From: Ophiodon elongatus
Taxonomy: Eukaryota; Chordata; Actinopteri; Perciformes; Hexagrammidae
Direction: 5' to 3'
DNA length: 64,000 nt
Assembly (NCBI GenBank): GCA_016806645.1
Contig: JACSYO010001870.1
Span: 26,001 to 90,000 of the forward strand
Below are positions 1-12,600 of this stretch, piece by piece. Within the stretch, counting starts at the first letter, position 1, and each line of letters begins with the position of its first letter. Below the pieces are notes generated by a model. The model had not been told where the DNA came from. It was given only the letters and a program-made list of their open reading frames with translations, and did not search any database. The position numbers were made by a program, and so were the translations under genes.

Positions 1-229
1 CTTTGAAGGATGATCTCATCTGGCTTTGTACCGTATGCCTGCCAAGAAAGACAACTTATCCTTATGCGCCGCATTCTGTCAAAAAGAACAATTGAAATAA
101 TGTGAGAGGTTTTTCGCCTTCTGGGAAACATCGGTGCGAGCGCTGAAAACAGCGCAATGTCTTCACACCAACGCATTCTTTACATTTTGTTCCTTCGACA
201 AAGGCATGCCTCTGTGCTCTTGTTGCTAC
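1..229 (-). other. nphp4: nphp4 intron, beginning only
   Basis: This is the start of the intron after exon G, beginning gtagcaac on the minus strand. I see no further coding sequence or repeat in it; the next exon lies outside the window. Confidence 0.85.
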
Positions 230-448
230 CTGAGCTGAGCCCGGAGCTGAGAGTGGCGCAGGGCTCTGAGTCTTGGCAGACACCTCTGTGCTGTAGACCA
301 TGACTCCGTGAGGGTTTGGCTCTGCACCACCTTGCAGAACAAGCTGTATTTCTTCCCTCTTCCAGTCAGCCGGCTCCAGGAAGGGGCACCAAATCCCCCA
401 ACGGAGGCATTGCAAGAAGGCCGCTCGGGGCGCGGAGGTGGCAGACAG
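230..448 (-). CDS. nphp4: nphp4 internal exon G (last exon in window)
   Basis: This 219-bp exon (73 codons, phase 0 at both ends) encodes LSATSAPRAAFLQCLRWGIW, then CPFLEP, then EIQLVLQGGAEPNPHGVMVY and STEVSAKTQSPAPL. The human block is LACMHMVRWAVWNPLLEAD followed by [20 protein letters not shown]. The RW-x-x-W pair, the LQGG and the PNP motif are conserved. The acceptor is cgtcacgcag before CTGTCTGCC, preceded by a short pyrimidine tract, and the donor is AGCTCAG|gtagca. The tail after VYSTEV is Ser/Pro/Ala-rich and poorly conserved in the family, so the donor end is a little less certain than the rest. The remaining two thirds or more of the protein lie downstream, outside the window. Confidence 0.92.
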
Positions 449-1910
449 CTGCGTGACGGAAAAAGACACAAGATTAGAGGACATTCAGACACTGACATCA
501 TTATTGTGGTTTCCATATAGAATGGAAACCACCTTGATTAGTCTTTTGGTAACTCCACGGAGTGATATAGCAATATTGAGAGTAACATATAAGTCTAAGC
601 AGTACTTCTTTTCTGCTTTAAAATCGGGCCTGCATTTCTGTTCCAATAGTCCCATAACGTTGGTCAAAAATGTACGTTTTTCATTAGTGTGGATTTAGGA
701 AAGTATTTGCGTTAATTAGCTTTTTTTTTTTATTGAAGAAGAAATTAACAACCAGTAATAAGACAAGAGAAGACGTCAATCATACTGCCACCATAAACAT
801 GCGGAAATAAAAAAAAAAAAAACACATTTGTCTGCGTTTGATGTCACAATACAGATCCTGGAGTGTGCCACTGGAATAATTACAGTGTTTAATTACAGGC
901 AATTAATACATTGATCAATTTAATATAGCACAGCAACTTAAATAAAAAAAGATATAAAATATAGTTGAAATTACCAACTCCATTTATTTAATGACAAAAT
1001 TAATTGTAAAATGCTTTGAAATTTGACTTTAAACTTTTACAATTGTTCTGCTGCAATACTCGTATAAGCACATAAGAGTTTGGAGGGTGGTATCATTTTA
1101 AATTGCCTATCCAAAACCAAACAATACAAGATCAAGGAATGGATTGAACAGTGTGACATAAGTGTGACTAACGTCAGCATTGACGCCTTGTTTTACTTCC
1201 ATAGCACATAGTTAGCCGCGGTAGCTTTCTTATCATGTTGGGTTACGTTAGAAAATTCCCTGTCCAGGATTGACAGTACATTGGCTGCCTGCACATATAC
1301 ACCACTATGAACTACACACATTGGTGCACACACATCTATTGGTAAGGTTCCATTTCAGGACGGCTCTATTTAAAACATTTGCTGTTATTCTTGCATGCTG
1401 TGTGCCCCACACAAACACAAGTCCAACCCACAGGGCAGCAGCACGAGCTCTGATTGTACAGCTGACATGTGTTGGCAGGAGTCATGCGTTGGGTCAGTGG
1501 CACACTCCAGGTTTCACACCAGAAACCCTAAAACATGGTGGTGCCATGCGGCATCAGGGATTGTGATGATGGGCATGTCACAGCAGCGGTTTGCAGCCCA
1601 ATGAAAAACCTCCATTATACAGAAGATTAGGAGTTACTGCATCTCCAGGGTTTAGTCAGACCCTTTTCAGGAGAAAGGCAAAGAAATATATATTACTCCC
1701 AAGGACATTTAAATAACTAATACAGCGTTTGCCATATTACCGTAACTAAATCACAGAGTACTCAACTAATCACGTGAATAATTTAGAGGGCAATATGAAA
1801 ATGGGTCATATTTACTACAAAGCTTTGAAACAATGCATTGCAGTAGTTTTGAGTATTACCAACGCTGGCAGTTCTATATGGTCAATGCATTAGGGGATTA
1901 AGTACTGGGT

Positions 1911-1912
<2 letters not shown>

Positions 1913-1958
<46 letters not shown>
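1913..1958. repeat. (CA)n microsatellite
   Basis: An uninterrupted CA array of about 23 units. It is read as (UG)n in the nphp4 pre-mRNA. Confidence 0.97.
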
Positions 1959-1963
<5 letters not shown>

Positions 1964-2339
1964 GTGTTTGGTTATGATTCACAGTCAGTCCCATTGCAAC
2001 GCTGCTGCAGCCAACCCAAGGAAAGTTAAAAATAAAAATAAAAGGCATTTTGTTTCAAATGATCCACGGGGGACTCAGAGGTTTTGAAATCGATTAATGA
2101 TCTGGTCAGCCTCAGACAATTGTAATCAATCATAGGTGGGACAGCGTATAGAATGCACAACGAGCCTGCAAGTCCACATCCTTTCAAGATAAAGTGGAAC
2201 ATATAATGGCTCACTCAATGCTCAACCCCCCTGAGCACATGCTTTACATGTAACACCATAATCCTAAACTATAAGGTCATCACTCAGATACTGTACAGTA
2301 AGTACTGCCTTTATTGCAAATGCCACGCAGTGTCCCCCG

Positions 2340-3060
2340 TTGGGTGGTGTTATGGAAAACAGGAACCGACCGCAGTAGTCTCGAAGCAGAATGTCATCGG
2401 AATGAAACGGCGCCATCAGATCAAAACATTCTTTTCACCTTCATTTGAGAGATGAGGTGAGACGGCGTGGGCTATCACAGGCAGCAAAGGTCCCAAAGCT
2501 GGAATCGAACGCGGGGTTATTCAATTCAGTTCAGTGTGCAATTTCCCGCTGGCGCCGCACGTGCCCACAGAAAGCGGACAGTTCACAGTGATGTACCGAA
2601 GTTCACCAGCGGCAGCAGTAGATCCCCAAAGAGGAGGGGAAACTTCGAGTGGCGTATGCCACCGCATGCAACGACTGTAGGGGCGACTAAATGAACGCCA
2701 CAAGCTACCGACATCAGCTGTCCGTCGACTGCAAGACCAGAACCAGTAGCAGCATCCACTCGGACTACAGGTCAACGTCTTCAACCGGGAGGCCGCTGTT
2801 CGCAAGAGGATTCATTCTATCACATTCATGCACATTCACAGAGCACGGGACAGTGGCACCGTTACTCCGACGATCTGAGTGTGTAATACTTCGTGGTTGT
2901 TGATTTAAATGACTCGTTATTGCTCTCTCTGCAGAATCCCAGTCGCTGCTCTGATTCATTGAGCGCTGCCTCAAACAGCTGAGCCTTTCGTGCCAAATCC
3001 AACTGAATATCTGTCACCCGCAGCGATACGGTGAGACCAGAAAGTCCCAAGTCCTCCAAA
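2340..3060. other. CpG-richer unique patch
   Basis: Between AT-rich flanks this stretch is visibly richer in CG dinucleotides, with many of them in 2400-2700 and again around 2860-3050. A minus-strand open frame (2862-3059) contains DLARKAQLFEAALNESEQRL, which has a protein-like composition but which I cannot assign. Another frame (2521-2805) continues on the same strand in a different phase. The patch could be a decayed coding element, a retrocopy or an intronic CpG island; the sequence alone does not decide. Confidence 0.35.
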
Positions 3061-4003
3061 ACTAAATGACGAGACCGGTTTGTTGTTATTTCCCAGGTAC
3101 TAATACTTGGTTAGAGTTAGGGAATAAATAAAGTTCCATTATTAACATAGCCACAAGAAGTCCCTGTCAGGTAAATAATAAAAAAAAAAAAAAACTCACA
3201 ACCAATGCTGTCTTTGACTTTGTCTTCGAAGGCATTTTCAAAATGTCAGATTAGTATGCGGAGTAACCCTTGCTGTCCTGTTAGCTTGCTACCAAAGCTT
3301 AAAGTCAAGTGTTCAGATAATGGGGCTGACATTTTACGCACGACACTACACTACAACTAATAGTGAATTTCAGCAGGAGCTAAGGGAGCTAAAGGTGTAA
3401 AGGTGTAAAGGTTAAAGATGTGTCATCCCCTTCTTTTGAGGAAAGGAACTATTTCTTCAGTATGCCGTTGGCCTCGTCTGTGTGATTTGTGCCACAGCTA
3501 TAAAAAAAAAACAATATACGTACAGTCGTATTGTGTTGCCTGTGCAACCTCGTCCCATCGTTACATATCTGTTTTATACATCTTTTCAAAGTGTTGCACG
3601 TTTCAAGTGGCTCTGAATGCAGATCAATATCCCATTCCTCTCAAGAGAGAGTTGGTTTCAGACTATAATTTTACCCCCAAGTAGCACAGACATTAACAGC
3701 TATTTATTTGCGCTGTAGCTCCAGAAATATATGCAGCCATAAAACAGATAGCAGCATATTCCCTCTTGAGGCATTGCCTGTTTCTCCATCTCATGGGGTG
3801 GAATTAATAAGATGCTTTATATAAAAAATAAATAAAAAAACTCAAATCAAACAAGTCTATTTTCAAAGTGATGATTTTGTGAGAAAATTATCCGACTAGA
3901 GAAAGATCACTTTATGGCGCAGGCTGTAGCCTGTAAAAAATGGCGAGGCCATTTATCTAATGTGTCTCTTTCCTTTTTTATACCGCTCACTCTCTGTCTC
4001 CAA

Positions 4004-4029
4004 CGCGTTCGGTGAGAGCACCGAACGCG
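4004..4029. other. Perfect 11-bp-arm inverted repeat
   Basis: The arms CGCGTTCGGTG and CACCGAACGCG are exact reverse complements separated by AGAG. It is GC-rich in an AT-rich surround and would form a stable hairpin in DNA or RNA. No function is known to me. Confidence 0.85.
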
Positions 4030-6689
4030 AGGGAAAGTGCAAAGCGAATGTCTAGCACACGACCGAACACACACACTCCTTGTATTATTCAATGAATGTA
4101 TTGGGTTGCCGGGATGATTCGGGAGCAGAAACGGCAGCTGGGCTCTGTGACAATGAGGGAGACAAAGGAGCAATCAAGGGCCTCTTCTACGGGGACACCT
4201 ACAGCCTCGGAGAGGGCTTTTATCTGTCCGACACTCAATGCTTATCACAAGCTTTCAGTCTTCCAATCATAGGAAACTGAGACTGACTCGATGTTCAAAA
4301 TTGCAGTAAGTGACTGCGAGAGCGAGGATGAAGAGGACTGTGAGCCAAACACCCATCGACATACGTTTCAGGCCGTATCTTCCCACGTGTGAAGTGAACA
4401 TCCATGACTGGGATCAAACAGACAAGTGATCACTTATTAATGCTCAAAATAGAGGATTTCTTTATTTTTTTTTTTTTACTTCTGAAAATTCTGTAAATCA
4501 CAACAATAACTCTAACACATGCACAGCACAAACTAAAAATTCCCTTTCAGACCGGCGAAAGCTGCCAGCAACATGAGTCACTATCATGATTTCAGTGCAG
4601 TGGTTTTAAAGTGCTTCGGAACAGCGTGATCCACACATGAACCGCGTGGAGCGCTGACAGCTCAGACTGACGCACAATGGGATTGAAGGAATCTCAGTTT
4701 TGAGTAAACAAACGGGGATAATAGTTTCATTCACAGCCCCGCAGAATATTCACACAATGCATGTAATCCTCGGAACAAAAAAAAAGAAATGTCCACAACG
4801 CTCCGGCACACACGTCGGCGGAGATCAGTGTAGGTGGTTTTAATGGAATTGTGGCAAGGACACGGTGCCGTAGGAGGTAGTTAGCTGATGTGTGTGTGCG
4901 TCGAAGGCCTTCAGTGAGAGGAAAGTTGCCTCGAGGGTCAGACACATCGACTCGTTCTGAGCACCACGGTACCTCGGTGAGTCTTAATCAATCGCGAGGC
5001 CTGCTTGTGGCAGCAAAGAGACATCAAATCAATGATGATTTCAGTGGAAATAAAGAATGATTTCGTTTTATTTATTTATTTTTAGCTCTTGCACTGTTTT
5101 GGACAGGAAACATTTGAATTAATCCGGGAAACTTACCCTTTTGAAATTACAGTTGCTTTTAGAACTGCTTGCCTCGGCACGGTCAGTATGTCGGACAGGG
5201 GGCGGGATGATCAATAGTCAATCTCTCCAGAGTGTGATTACACTGTAGATTTGAGCGTCAAAAGCTATATTTTAAAATAAGAGTCATTAGCTTTCACACG
5301 AAGAGCAGTCAAGCACTTGTTTCAATAGTGCACTTGGGAGGGAAAAAAAACAGAAACAGTAGCCTCAGGCAAAAACAAGGAAGCAGCAAACTTTTTCATG
5401 AAGTTGCACTGAGAACAATAACAGGCGATGTCACTGCACACATAATTGCTCCAACTGGCAAGGCGTTTTCTAAGGGAAGAATCCATCAACCTCGTTTAGA
5501 AGTGTAAAATATATAATGCTGCAGCATCTCAAGACAAATCTAAAAAAAAAAAAAAAAAAAAATGTGTCAAACATACGACGGGGTGGAAGCAAAGATATCA
5601 TGTCTAACCTGGAGCAAGAAAAGTAATCATCCAACTTTTGGGGAGGGGGGGGGGGCACGGTGGAGATGAATAAAAAAAAGAAAAAAAGGTGAAATTATCA
5701 GAAGATGACAGAAGGCAAATTTTGCACATCAAAGACAGCAGAAACCCCATTTCCCAGCAGACGAGAAGAACTGGAAGAAGAGACACAACCAGTCCTATTC
5801 AGCACCACTTACTTAAGGTTATGAATGACCTGTTCTCATACATAAAAGTAAAAACACCACTCATTTTTAGAAACTGCTTCCAATTCAAAGCTGCTATTGC
5901 TGTTACAAAAAACAAAAGCCAAGTTTGTGATAAGCTGAAATAAGGCGGTTTTGCAGCAACATAGTTTTGGAGAAGCTCAAAGAAAATGGCAAGACACACG
6001 GCGAGTCAGGGCTTTCTCGAGTACAGCGGGAATTAATCCTAAATTAGGGGGATGTGGGCATTGATGGGAGACGGAGTCTGACAGTTATTACTATTACCTC
6101 AGTCTGTTGGGGTGTTCTAGTCATTATTTCAGCCAAGACCCTGTGACAGGCACCAGCCCACAGCTCCCGCTACTTACTCTCCACTATGAGATGCCCTGGA
6201 AGGAAGCGAGGGAACATGCACCCGAGATCATTAACTTAAGAGCACTAAACCACTCACATTTCCATCCATCGGCATGAGTCGTCCAAATGAACCCAGCAGG
6301 GCGACCGTGCTGCATTCAGATCAACAGAGGCCAAATAGGGATTGGGGAGAATTGCGCTCTCTCTCAGATCCTGCCCTCATTGATGGTACCCACTTCAAGG
6401 GGATGTTCGTGACAGACGTGTTCACTGCTCAGGCCAATTTACTGCGAATGTGAACACTTTGTATCCGCGGGTGGATGCTCGTCTATTGAAGTGGTTGTGC
6501 ATAGCTGAGACAGTTGAACTGCACGTGCAATTAACAAATCGTTTGATTTTCTAATTCGGGACTGATTTGATCGGATCATTTTTGAGTGGAATGTAGTAGA
6601 ATGTATTTTTATGCGCTTTGAGGAAATTCCCAGTTTAGACGAGGACCAAATAATTGCTCAGGATAGAGGTCGCTCCGCCACGTCGGTCG

Positions 6690-7235
6690 ATATTGGAATC
6701 TCGACAATTATGAGACTGAATGCCATGAAATCTTGTACGGTGGTCCATGGAGTCCCGATGATCCTCGTGACTTCGGTGATCCCCCCTGACGTTTTTTTCT
6801 AGCGCCACCGGCAGGTTGACATTGTAGGTGCAGAGTAAAATGTCACGAAATGTCATACAGGCGTCGGTTCTACAGAGGGTGAATTGTAAGAACTTTGGTG
6901 ATCCCTTCACTCGTCCTCTTGCACCATCATCAGGTCAAAATTTCAATCTGTCCAATTCTTTGGTTTGCGGCCAAAAACCTGCCAAACATGTCATTCCCAT
7001 CCCCCTTTATCTGTGCTTGCCAGCACAGTAAACTAAGACCTTGAATGTTGGTAAGCACTACCTGCTAAACATGTTGACATGACAACCACTACCATTTTTA
7101 CATTTACTTCACCAGCTATCACTACGGATCTCAGTTGGATCTCAACATTTATCCACCTTACAGTTTGCTTTCCTTTCAAAAGAGATTCACGGCCTCATGG
7201 AGTTACTAGCATGGCCAGACCACTGTAGTCTTTTT
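6690..7235 (+). repeat. Old teleost interspersed repeat (AACTTTGGTGATCC type)
   Basis: Phrases such as AACTTTGGTGATCC, CTAGCGCCACC, CCATCATCAGGTCAAAAT, TTGGTTTGCGGCC and CATGTCATTCCCATC occur in the order of a very common but poorly classified dispersed repeat of teleost genomes. Within it a unit recurs: CGGTGATCC...CTAGCGCCACC at about 6774-6810 and TGGTGATCC...TGCACCATCATCA at about 6897-6931. The copy is heavily diverged and its borders are approximate. Confidence 0.6.
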
Positions 7236-9394
7236 ACAGTGTAGGGAGAGAAAAGTCCCACAAACTAAAAGACACATTCACCTTCAAACCACACATTATT
7301 AAAGCCTAGTTCGGGCTTCAGCGCCAGACGCTTCCTCATTTAAAATAATAGGAACGCATTTAACTGAGAGCAGTAATATAAAGTACCTGAGATGATTATC
7401 CATCCCTCATCAGAGCGGCGTATCATGCATTCCCCCCCCCCTCAGATGAAAATTCAAATCACCTGAAGATAATGATAATGCGAAAAAAGATGACAAATCA
7501 CTTGCTGAAAGGCAAATGACATTAGGTGCACATGCAGGATTAGGAGCACATTGTACAGTGAATCTGTGAACATAATACCTCATCCATACAGTCCCAAATT
7601 AATCTTGTGATGATATTTTCATCGGCACTGCGTGAGCACATTTCATAAAATATAACCGCTCTGTCAGACTTGAAAGCTCGCGGTATATTTATCTGCTCTG
7701 CACATGCAACCTGACGTGACTTTTTACTGAGGCGAGTATTACACATTCCTCTCTACATAAATATAGGAATACATAAATGTGATATCAAAGGCCTCAACTT
7801 AATGTTCAGGTATATTGCCTTCAGAGGGGAAATGAACCCCGTTAAATCACACCATTTTCCTGTGTTAGAGCGGGTGCTTGGAGGGCTGAAAGGACCGCTG
7901 CGTTACCAACAGGCAAATGACAGAACTCTAATGGTTTCGGGCGGAGGAGAACAAATACACAAATGTTTTAGCCAAGTGCCCTTGTTGAGTCTCTAACAAT
8001 AGAATGCTTTACCACCAGGCCTACAAGATTCGGACTGACATTCAACATTTTTGTCACTGTTTACCATCCCTAAACTGGATTTTATATCTCTATTAGTTGT
8101 AACTCGCTGTGTGGAACAGTGGACAGCTGAAACACAATTTTTTTTTTTACAGCTGCTCGGGCCTTAAATGGTCCCAAAATGCCCCTGACCACTTTATGCA
8201 ACTGCTGTTTTAAATACAAACCATTTAAGTCTGGGCCTCAGTCTGAGGTTCCCATCGACATGGCAACCATTAGATGTGCGAACATCATCACCATTGCCTC
8301 TCTGGCTGCCAGGGCGGTGCATCCGTCTGGAGAAGGATAGCACTGCTGGCATGCACTGACAGGGTAAGACTCACTCTGGGCCTATCACAGGCGGAGATTG
8401 ATGCACTTCGCAGTGGGGGGAGAGCTGACATTCATTTTAATTAGGCGGGCAAAATATTGTCTCTGCGGCATGTAGCCTCCCCTTGCCTTAACCTCAACTT
8501 CTCTTCTCATTGCGAAAAAAGGAAAAGGGTGGGTGGTGGTGGGGGGGTGGAGAGGGTGGGGGGCCTACAGGGAGGAACGACCTACGGAATAGGCCACAAA
8601 TCAGCTAAATATATCACTTCAAATCCTGATGACATTACTGTGCTTAAGATGCTTGATTAACATTTAATTAACATTTGTATGACATTTCAGATCAGAAGCA
8701 AACAAAAATATGAACGCTTTCTTTAAAAAGGGTGAGGTGTACTCCGACGGGAGGGCTCTGTCGACACAAGTCATGTGATACAAGTAGTCAAGGGAACTCA
8801 GACCTAGGGAAGGGGTCATAAGGTCAGGGGTTTCATGGTAAAGAGGGCATTTTAATGAGCATGTGATTGGGGATAGCTCCACAAGATGCGTTTCATTCAG
8901 AAAACATCATTAACGCCTGCAGGGGCTCACAGTAACAGCGAAAGAATGCGCACACGCAGAGAAGCGAGCACAGCAACACAGAAACAGCCACTTAAGAGAA
9001 GTCACGGGAAAAAACACACAGCAATCTATACAGCCGGCACCTGTCGGTGAGCCAATTAAAATCCAAACAAGTGTCCGCGGCCGAGAGGAAAAGCTGTACA
9101 CCGACACCTTTAATAAACCCAACCGGTAGCCATGTCACCGTTTTCTGCTCCACTCACTGTATCTCTGGCAGTGACATCTGAGACAGAGGAAGGAATACAG
9201 AGATAATTGAGGGGTATTTGTCGCTCATCTCGGTTAATGGAAAGACGTAACACGCGCTCGCGTAAGACTCTGAAACACAATCACTAAGCCTTTGGTCGAA
9301 GAGTCAACGATATGTACGCAGAAGATTCAATATTAACAGGAGAATGTTCAATATTCAACTGAGTGAATAATTCAGTATTCATTTTCTAATTATC

Positions 9395-9420
9395 TCCGCC
9401 AGGAGGGAGATCATGCATTT

Positions 9421-9479
<59 letters not shown>

Positions 9480-9600
9480 CTGTCTGTCCACGACTAATCT
9501 CACATACTACCGGAACCATTGGTCTAATATTTTTTGTGCACATTCAGACTATATGCATCAGGATCTCTCATGGTTGCGGGGATTCCCCATTTAAAAAAAA
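9395..9600 (+). repeat. Teleost dispersed repeat (CTCCGCCAGGAGGGAG type) with GT expansion
   Basis: The start CTCCGCCAGGAGGGAGAT followed by TTGGTGTG...CTGTCTGTCC resembles a common fish repeat that begins CCGCCAAGGAGGT and runs into GTTTGTGTCTGTCTGT. Here the GT part has expanded. The family assignment is from memory and the borders are approximate. Confidence 0.4.
9422..9477. repeat. (GT)n microsatellite
   Basis: An uninterrupted GT array of about 28 units. Confidence 0.97.
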
Positions 9601-12600
9601 AAAATGTATTGATTGTTTTATAATGTCATAGTACCTTGATTCCTCTTAAACCCGACGATAAGGGCCGCGAGTGATCAACAGGAATTTCCAGCAGTTGGCT
9701 CGGCTGAAAACAAGCCCTATCTAGTCTGTTGCAGGCCAGATCAGCTGGATCAGATGAATAAATCCCCATTTGTGTTATATTTGCTGCCATCTTGACTGTT
9801 AGGGAGCCAGGATGGAAAACTGGGCAAAATTCAACTAATCTTTGTTTGGGAAGGGAGAGGGAGTCACACCTGCACTCTATTGAAAGCACTTTTGTAGTTC
9901 TAATCTGGTGTAATCCGTTTACTGCTTCTTTGGAAGTGATGTACGATATCATCCTATATGTTCTAATTATTACATTGTATCGGGCAACAGAGTGACTTTA
10001 CCTGTCTTAAAGGTACAGAGACAAGACGGAACTGCTAAAGGGGGCAGGCCTTAATGAACAGTCAGTTGTGGGCACATGTTAAGGAATGAGGAAAAATGGA
10101 AGCACACATTCTGAGCATGAACAAATAACAGCCAGTCAAAATAAATTGAGAAGGGCTGGAATTATTGAAAAAATCTACGTAATAATATACATTTCCACAT
10201 CACAAATTCGTTAACAGAACAACCCAGTCGCATATTACTCACCGCTCTGCTTCTTTGAGTTGTTATTATGCTGTTGTCACTGACTTAAGAATTCCAATTC
10301 CAATCTGTCGGCTGAAACGAGGCCTACCAATCAGGGGTTGAGATAAATAAAAGCCCAAGCCATTATCTGAAAATGTACGGAATATCCATGAAATGCTATT
10401 TGAAATGCGTGTACAAATTAATCGTGACATTGGTGGCATCCAGCGAGCTTTATTTCCAAAATAGCTAAGAACAGAAGTCTTTTAGTGGTAAATATTTAGT
10501 ACGGTTCGTGGAGAAGTCTAGTCTATCAATTAAACAAAGCACAACTACCATTACAAAAATATTCTATTTGAGATTGTATTTTTTTTTTATCATTTTCGGA
10601 GGCATAAACAGTGCCGTCTAAGAGTCCGGTGATTTGCTTGATTTCATATGCTGCACTGCATGAATCGAGTCACCGTCGACTGAAAAGCTTTCCATCACTG
10701 ATGCAGTACATCGCCACACGCCTGATGTTGACGCCCGATATCTGCAGCAGGATGTTTTTCCCAGCGCCGGCAAATCCGTGTCCAGTCACACTTCAGAATA
10801 TGTGAAAATGTCTCCATGAGTTCCGTATCCACTGCACTCATCGGTCTCAGTTATTTGGAAATTATTCTCTGTCGCCCCCCCTGACAGCTGACAGATGTTT
10901 CTGGTTTGTAGTTCTAAATCAAACCACAGACAGAAAATAAGACAGCATTCATGAATGCGGCCCAATGAGATTCCGTAGGCGACCACCACAAACAAACATC
11001 TTACTTGATGACCGTGTTTTTCTTTGAGCTGGGATGCTGCCTCGCGTAGCATATGAGAAACAGGCACGCTGCCAAATTCAGTCCTGCGTCTGCATGTATC
11101 CAAGTAAATCAGTAAAGGGCAAAACAGTGAGTGTGTTTAAAGGTTATGCATTAATGGTTACACTTCCTTCAGACGACTAGTAATCGACTGCGCCACTCAC
11201 CAGGCCCAGTCGGGGTCAAAAGGTGACGCAACTCGGGGGAAAAGAAACGTGACGCTGGTGACACGTTCATTACCGGTCGTGGCGTTGGCCCCGGTTACTC
11301 GAACGGAGAACCCATTTTAGCGCATGAGGCGTAACACAACTGTCAACATCATTTCTTTTCTCAGCAACACAAGTTTGCTGTGGCGTAACGGCTCGTGAGA
11401 GTCGCCAATTACTGTTCCGAGGATGTGATTCGCGCCTGACAGTCTCTAAGAAGCACAACGGTGGTTGGTAGGAGGATGAAACCCAAGTATTTCCTCTCTG
11501 CACGTTCCCTCCCTTCCCCTTCGTTCCTCCATCTATCTGCTCCGCTTCCATCCTTCTGGGGCTGTGACCTACGAGCAGTCACTCATTCCCCGTGTCAGTG
11601 TTTTGGATGACTGCAGCTGTCACGCCTCCCGACAAATTGTTTCCTGGCGAAAGGACAAAGCTGCGCGGGCCAGCAGCGCCTCGTGCCTCCACTTCCCCTG
11701 GACCGGCCCCTCCATTAGCGATGAGCTAGTGCTTGTCAGCGGAGGAAGTCAGACAACAATAAGCCCCCATCGTCTTGCATTAAGCTTTATGCAACTGTGT
11801 TATATCGCTGAACAGATGAGCAGGGCTCACGGTGGTCGGGAGGAGGCCCCGAGATGTCTCGGGCGAAGTTACGGCCCGGGCAAAATTGGTGCTGACAGAC
11901 AACAATTAGGAGAGCTGTCGTCGCCTCGCGTCATTTGTCAGTGAACCAAGTCTTCTCACTGCGAGAGTAAATCATGTACCGTTGAAGGCGTCCACTTACA
12001 CATTTGAGTGGATAACTGAATGCATGATGGACTATGATAGACACCACTTTTTCATTACTCAAACAGATGAGCACGTCATGGAACGGAGGGGGAAAGTGAT
12101 CGAAAAGGGTCACAATATTTTACAAGTACTTGCTCTTATCAATGCTCTTGGAACTTGTATGGAAGACGGATCGTCCCCGGAACAGATTTAGACATTAACC
12201 CTGAAAAATCAACAAATAAGGTGTCAGTTTATCATAAAATAAAAAACAACAACAAAATAATCTGTTGTGGTGTTAAGTCACGATTGCTTCTGAACATGGA
12301 CGTCTGTTCTTGCCCTTGACATGGTAACAGGGTGGTTGTGTATATGAGGTATTGTCACCCCCGTCTCTATTCAAGGATGGTCTGTTTTGGTGGATGGTCG
12401 TTTCTCCAGCTGTCCACTGACCAGTGGGGCCTGACGCATAAAACTCTATGAAGGTTCAAGGCGAGAAAAAAAAAAGAAAAGAAAGACAGAAATATGCATA
12501 CACTTTCTTTTCGTTAGATGTATAAAGCTGTGCAAAATGGTTTTGCTCTATATATCTCAATTGTTACGGAAACGGGTGGACATTCACAAATCCATCTGTT

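Noticed and set aside
7433..7442. Short C run
   Set aside because: An ordinary homopolymer without context.
11564..11944. 126-codon plus-strand frame in a GC-richer stretch
   Set aside because: No recognisable domain, opposite strand to the gene, and no splice or promoter evidence.
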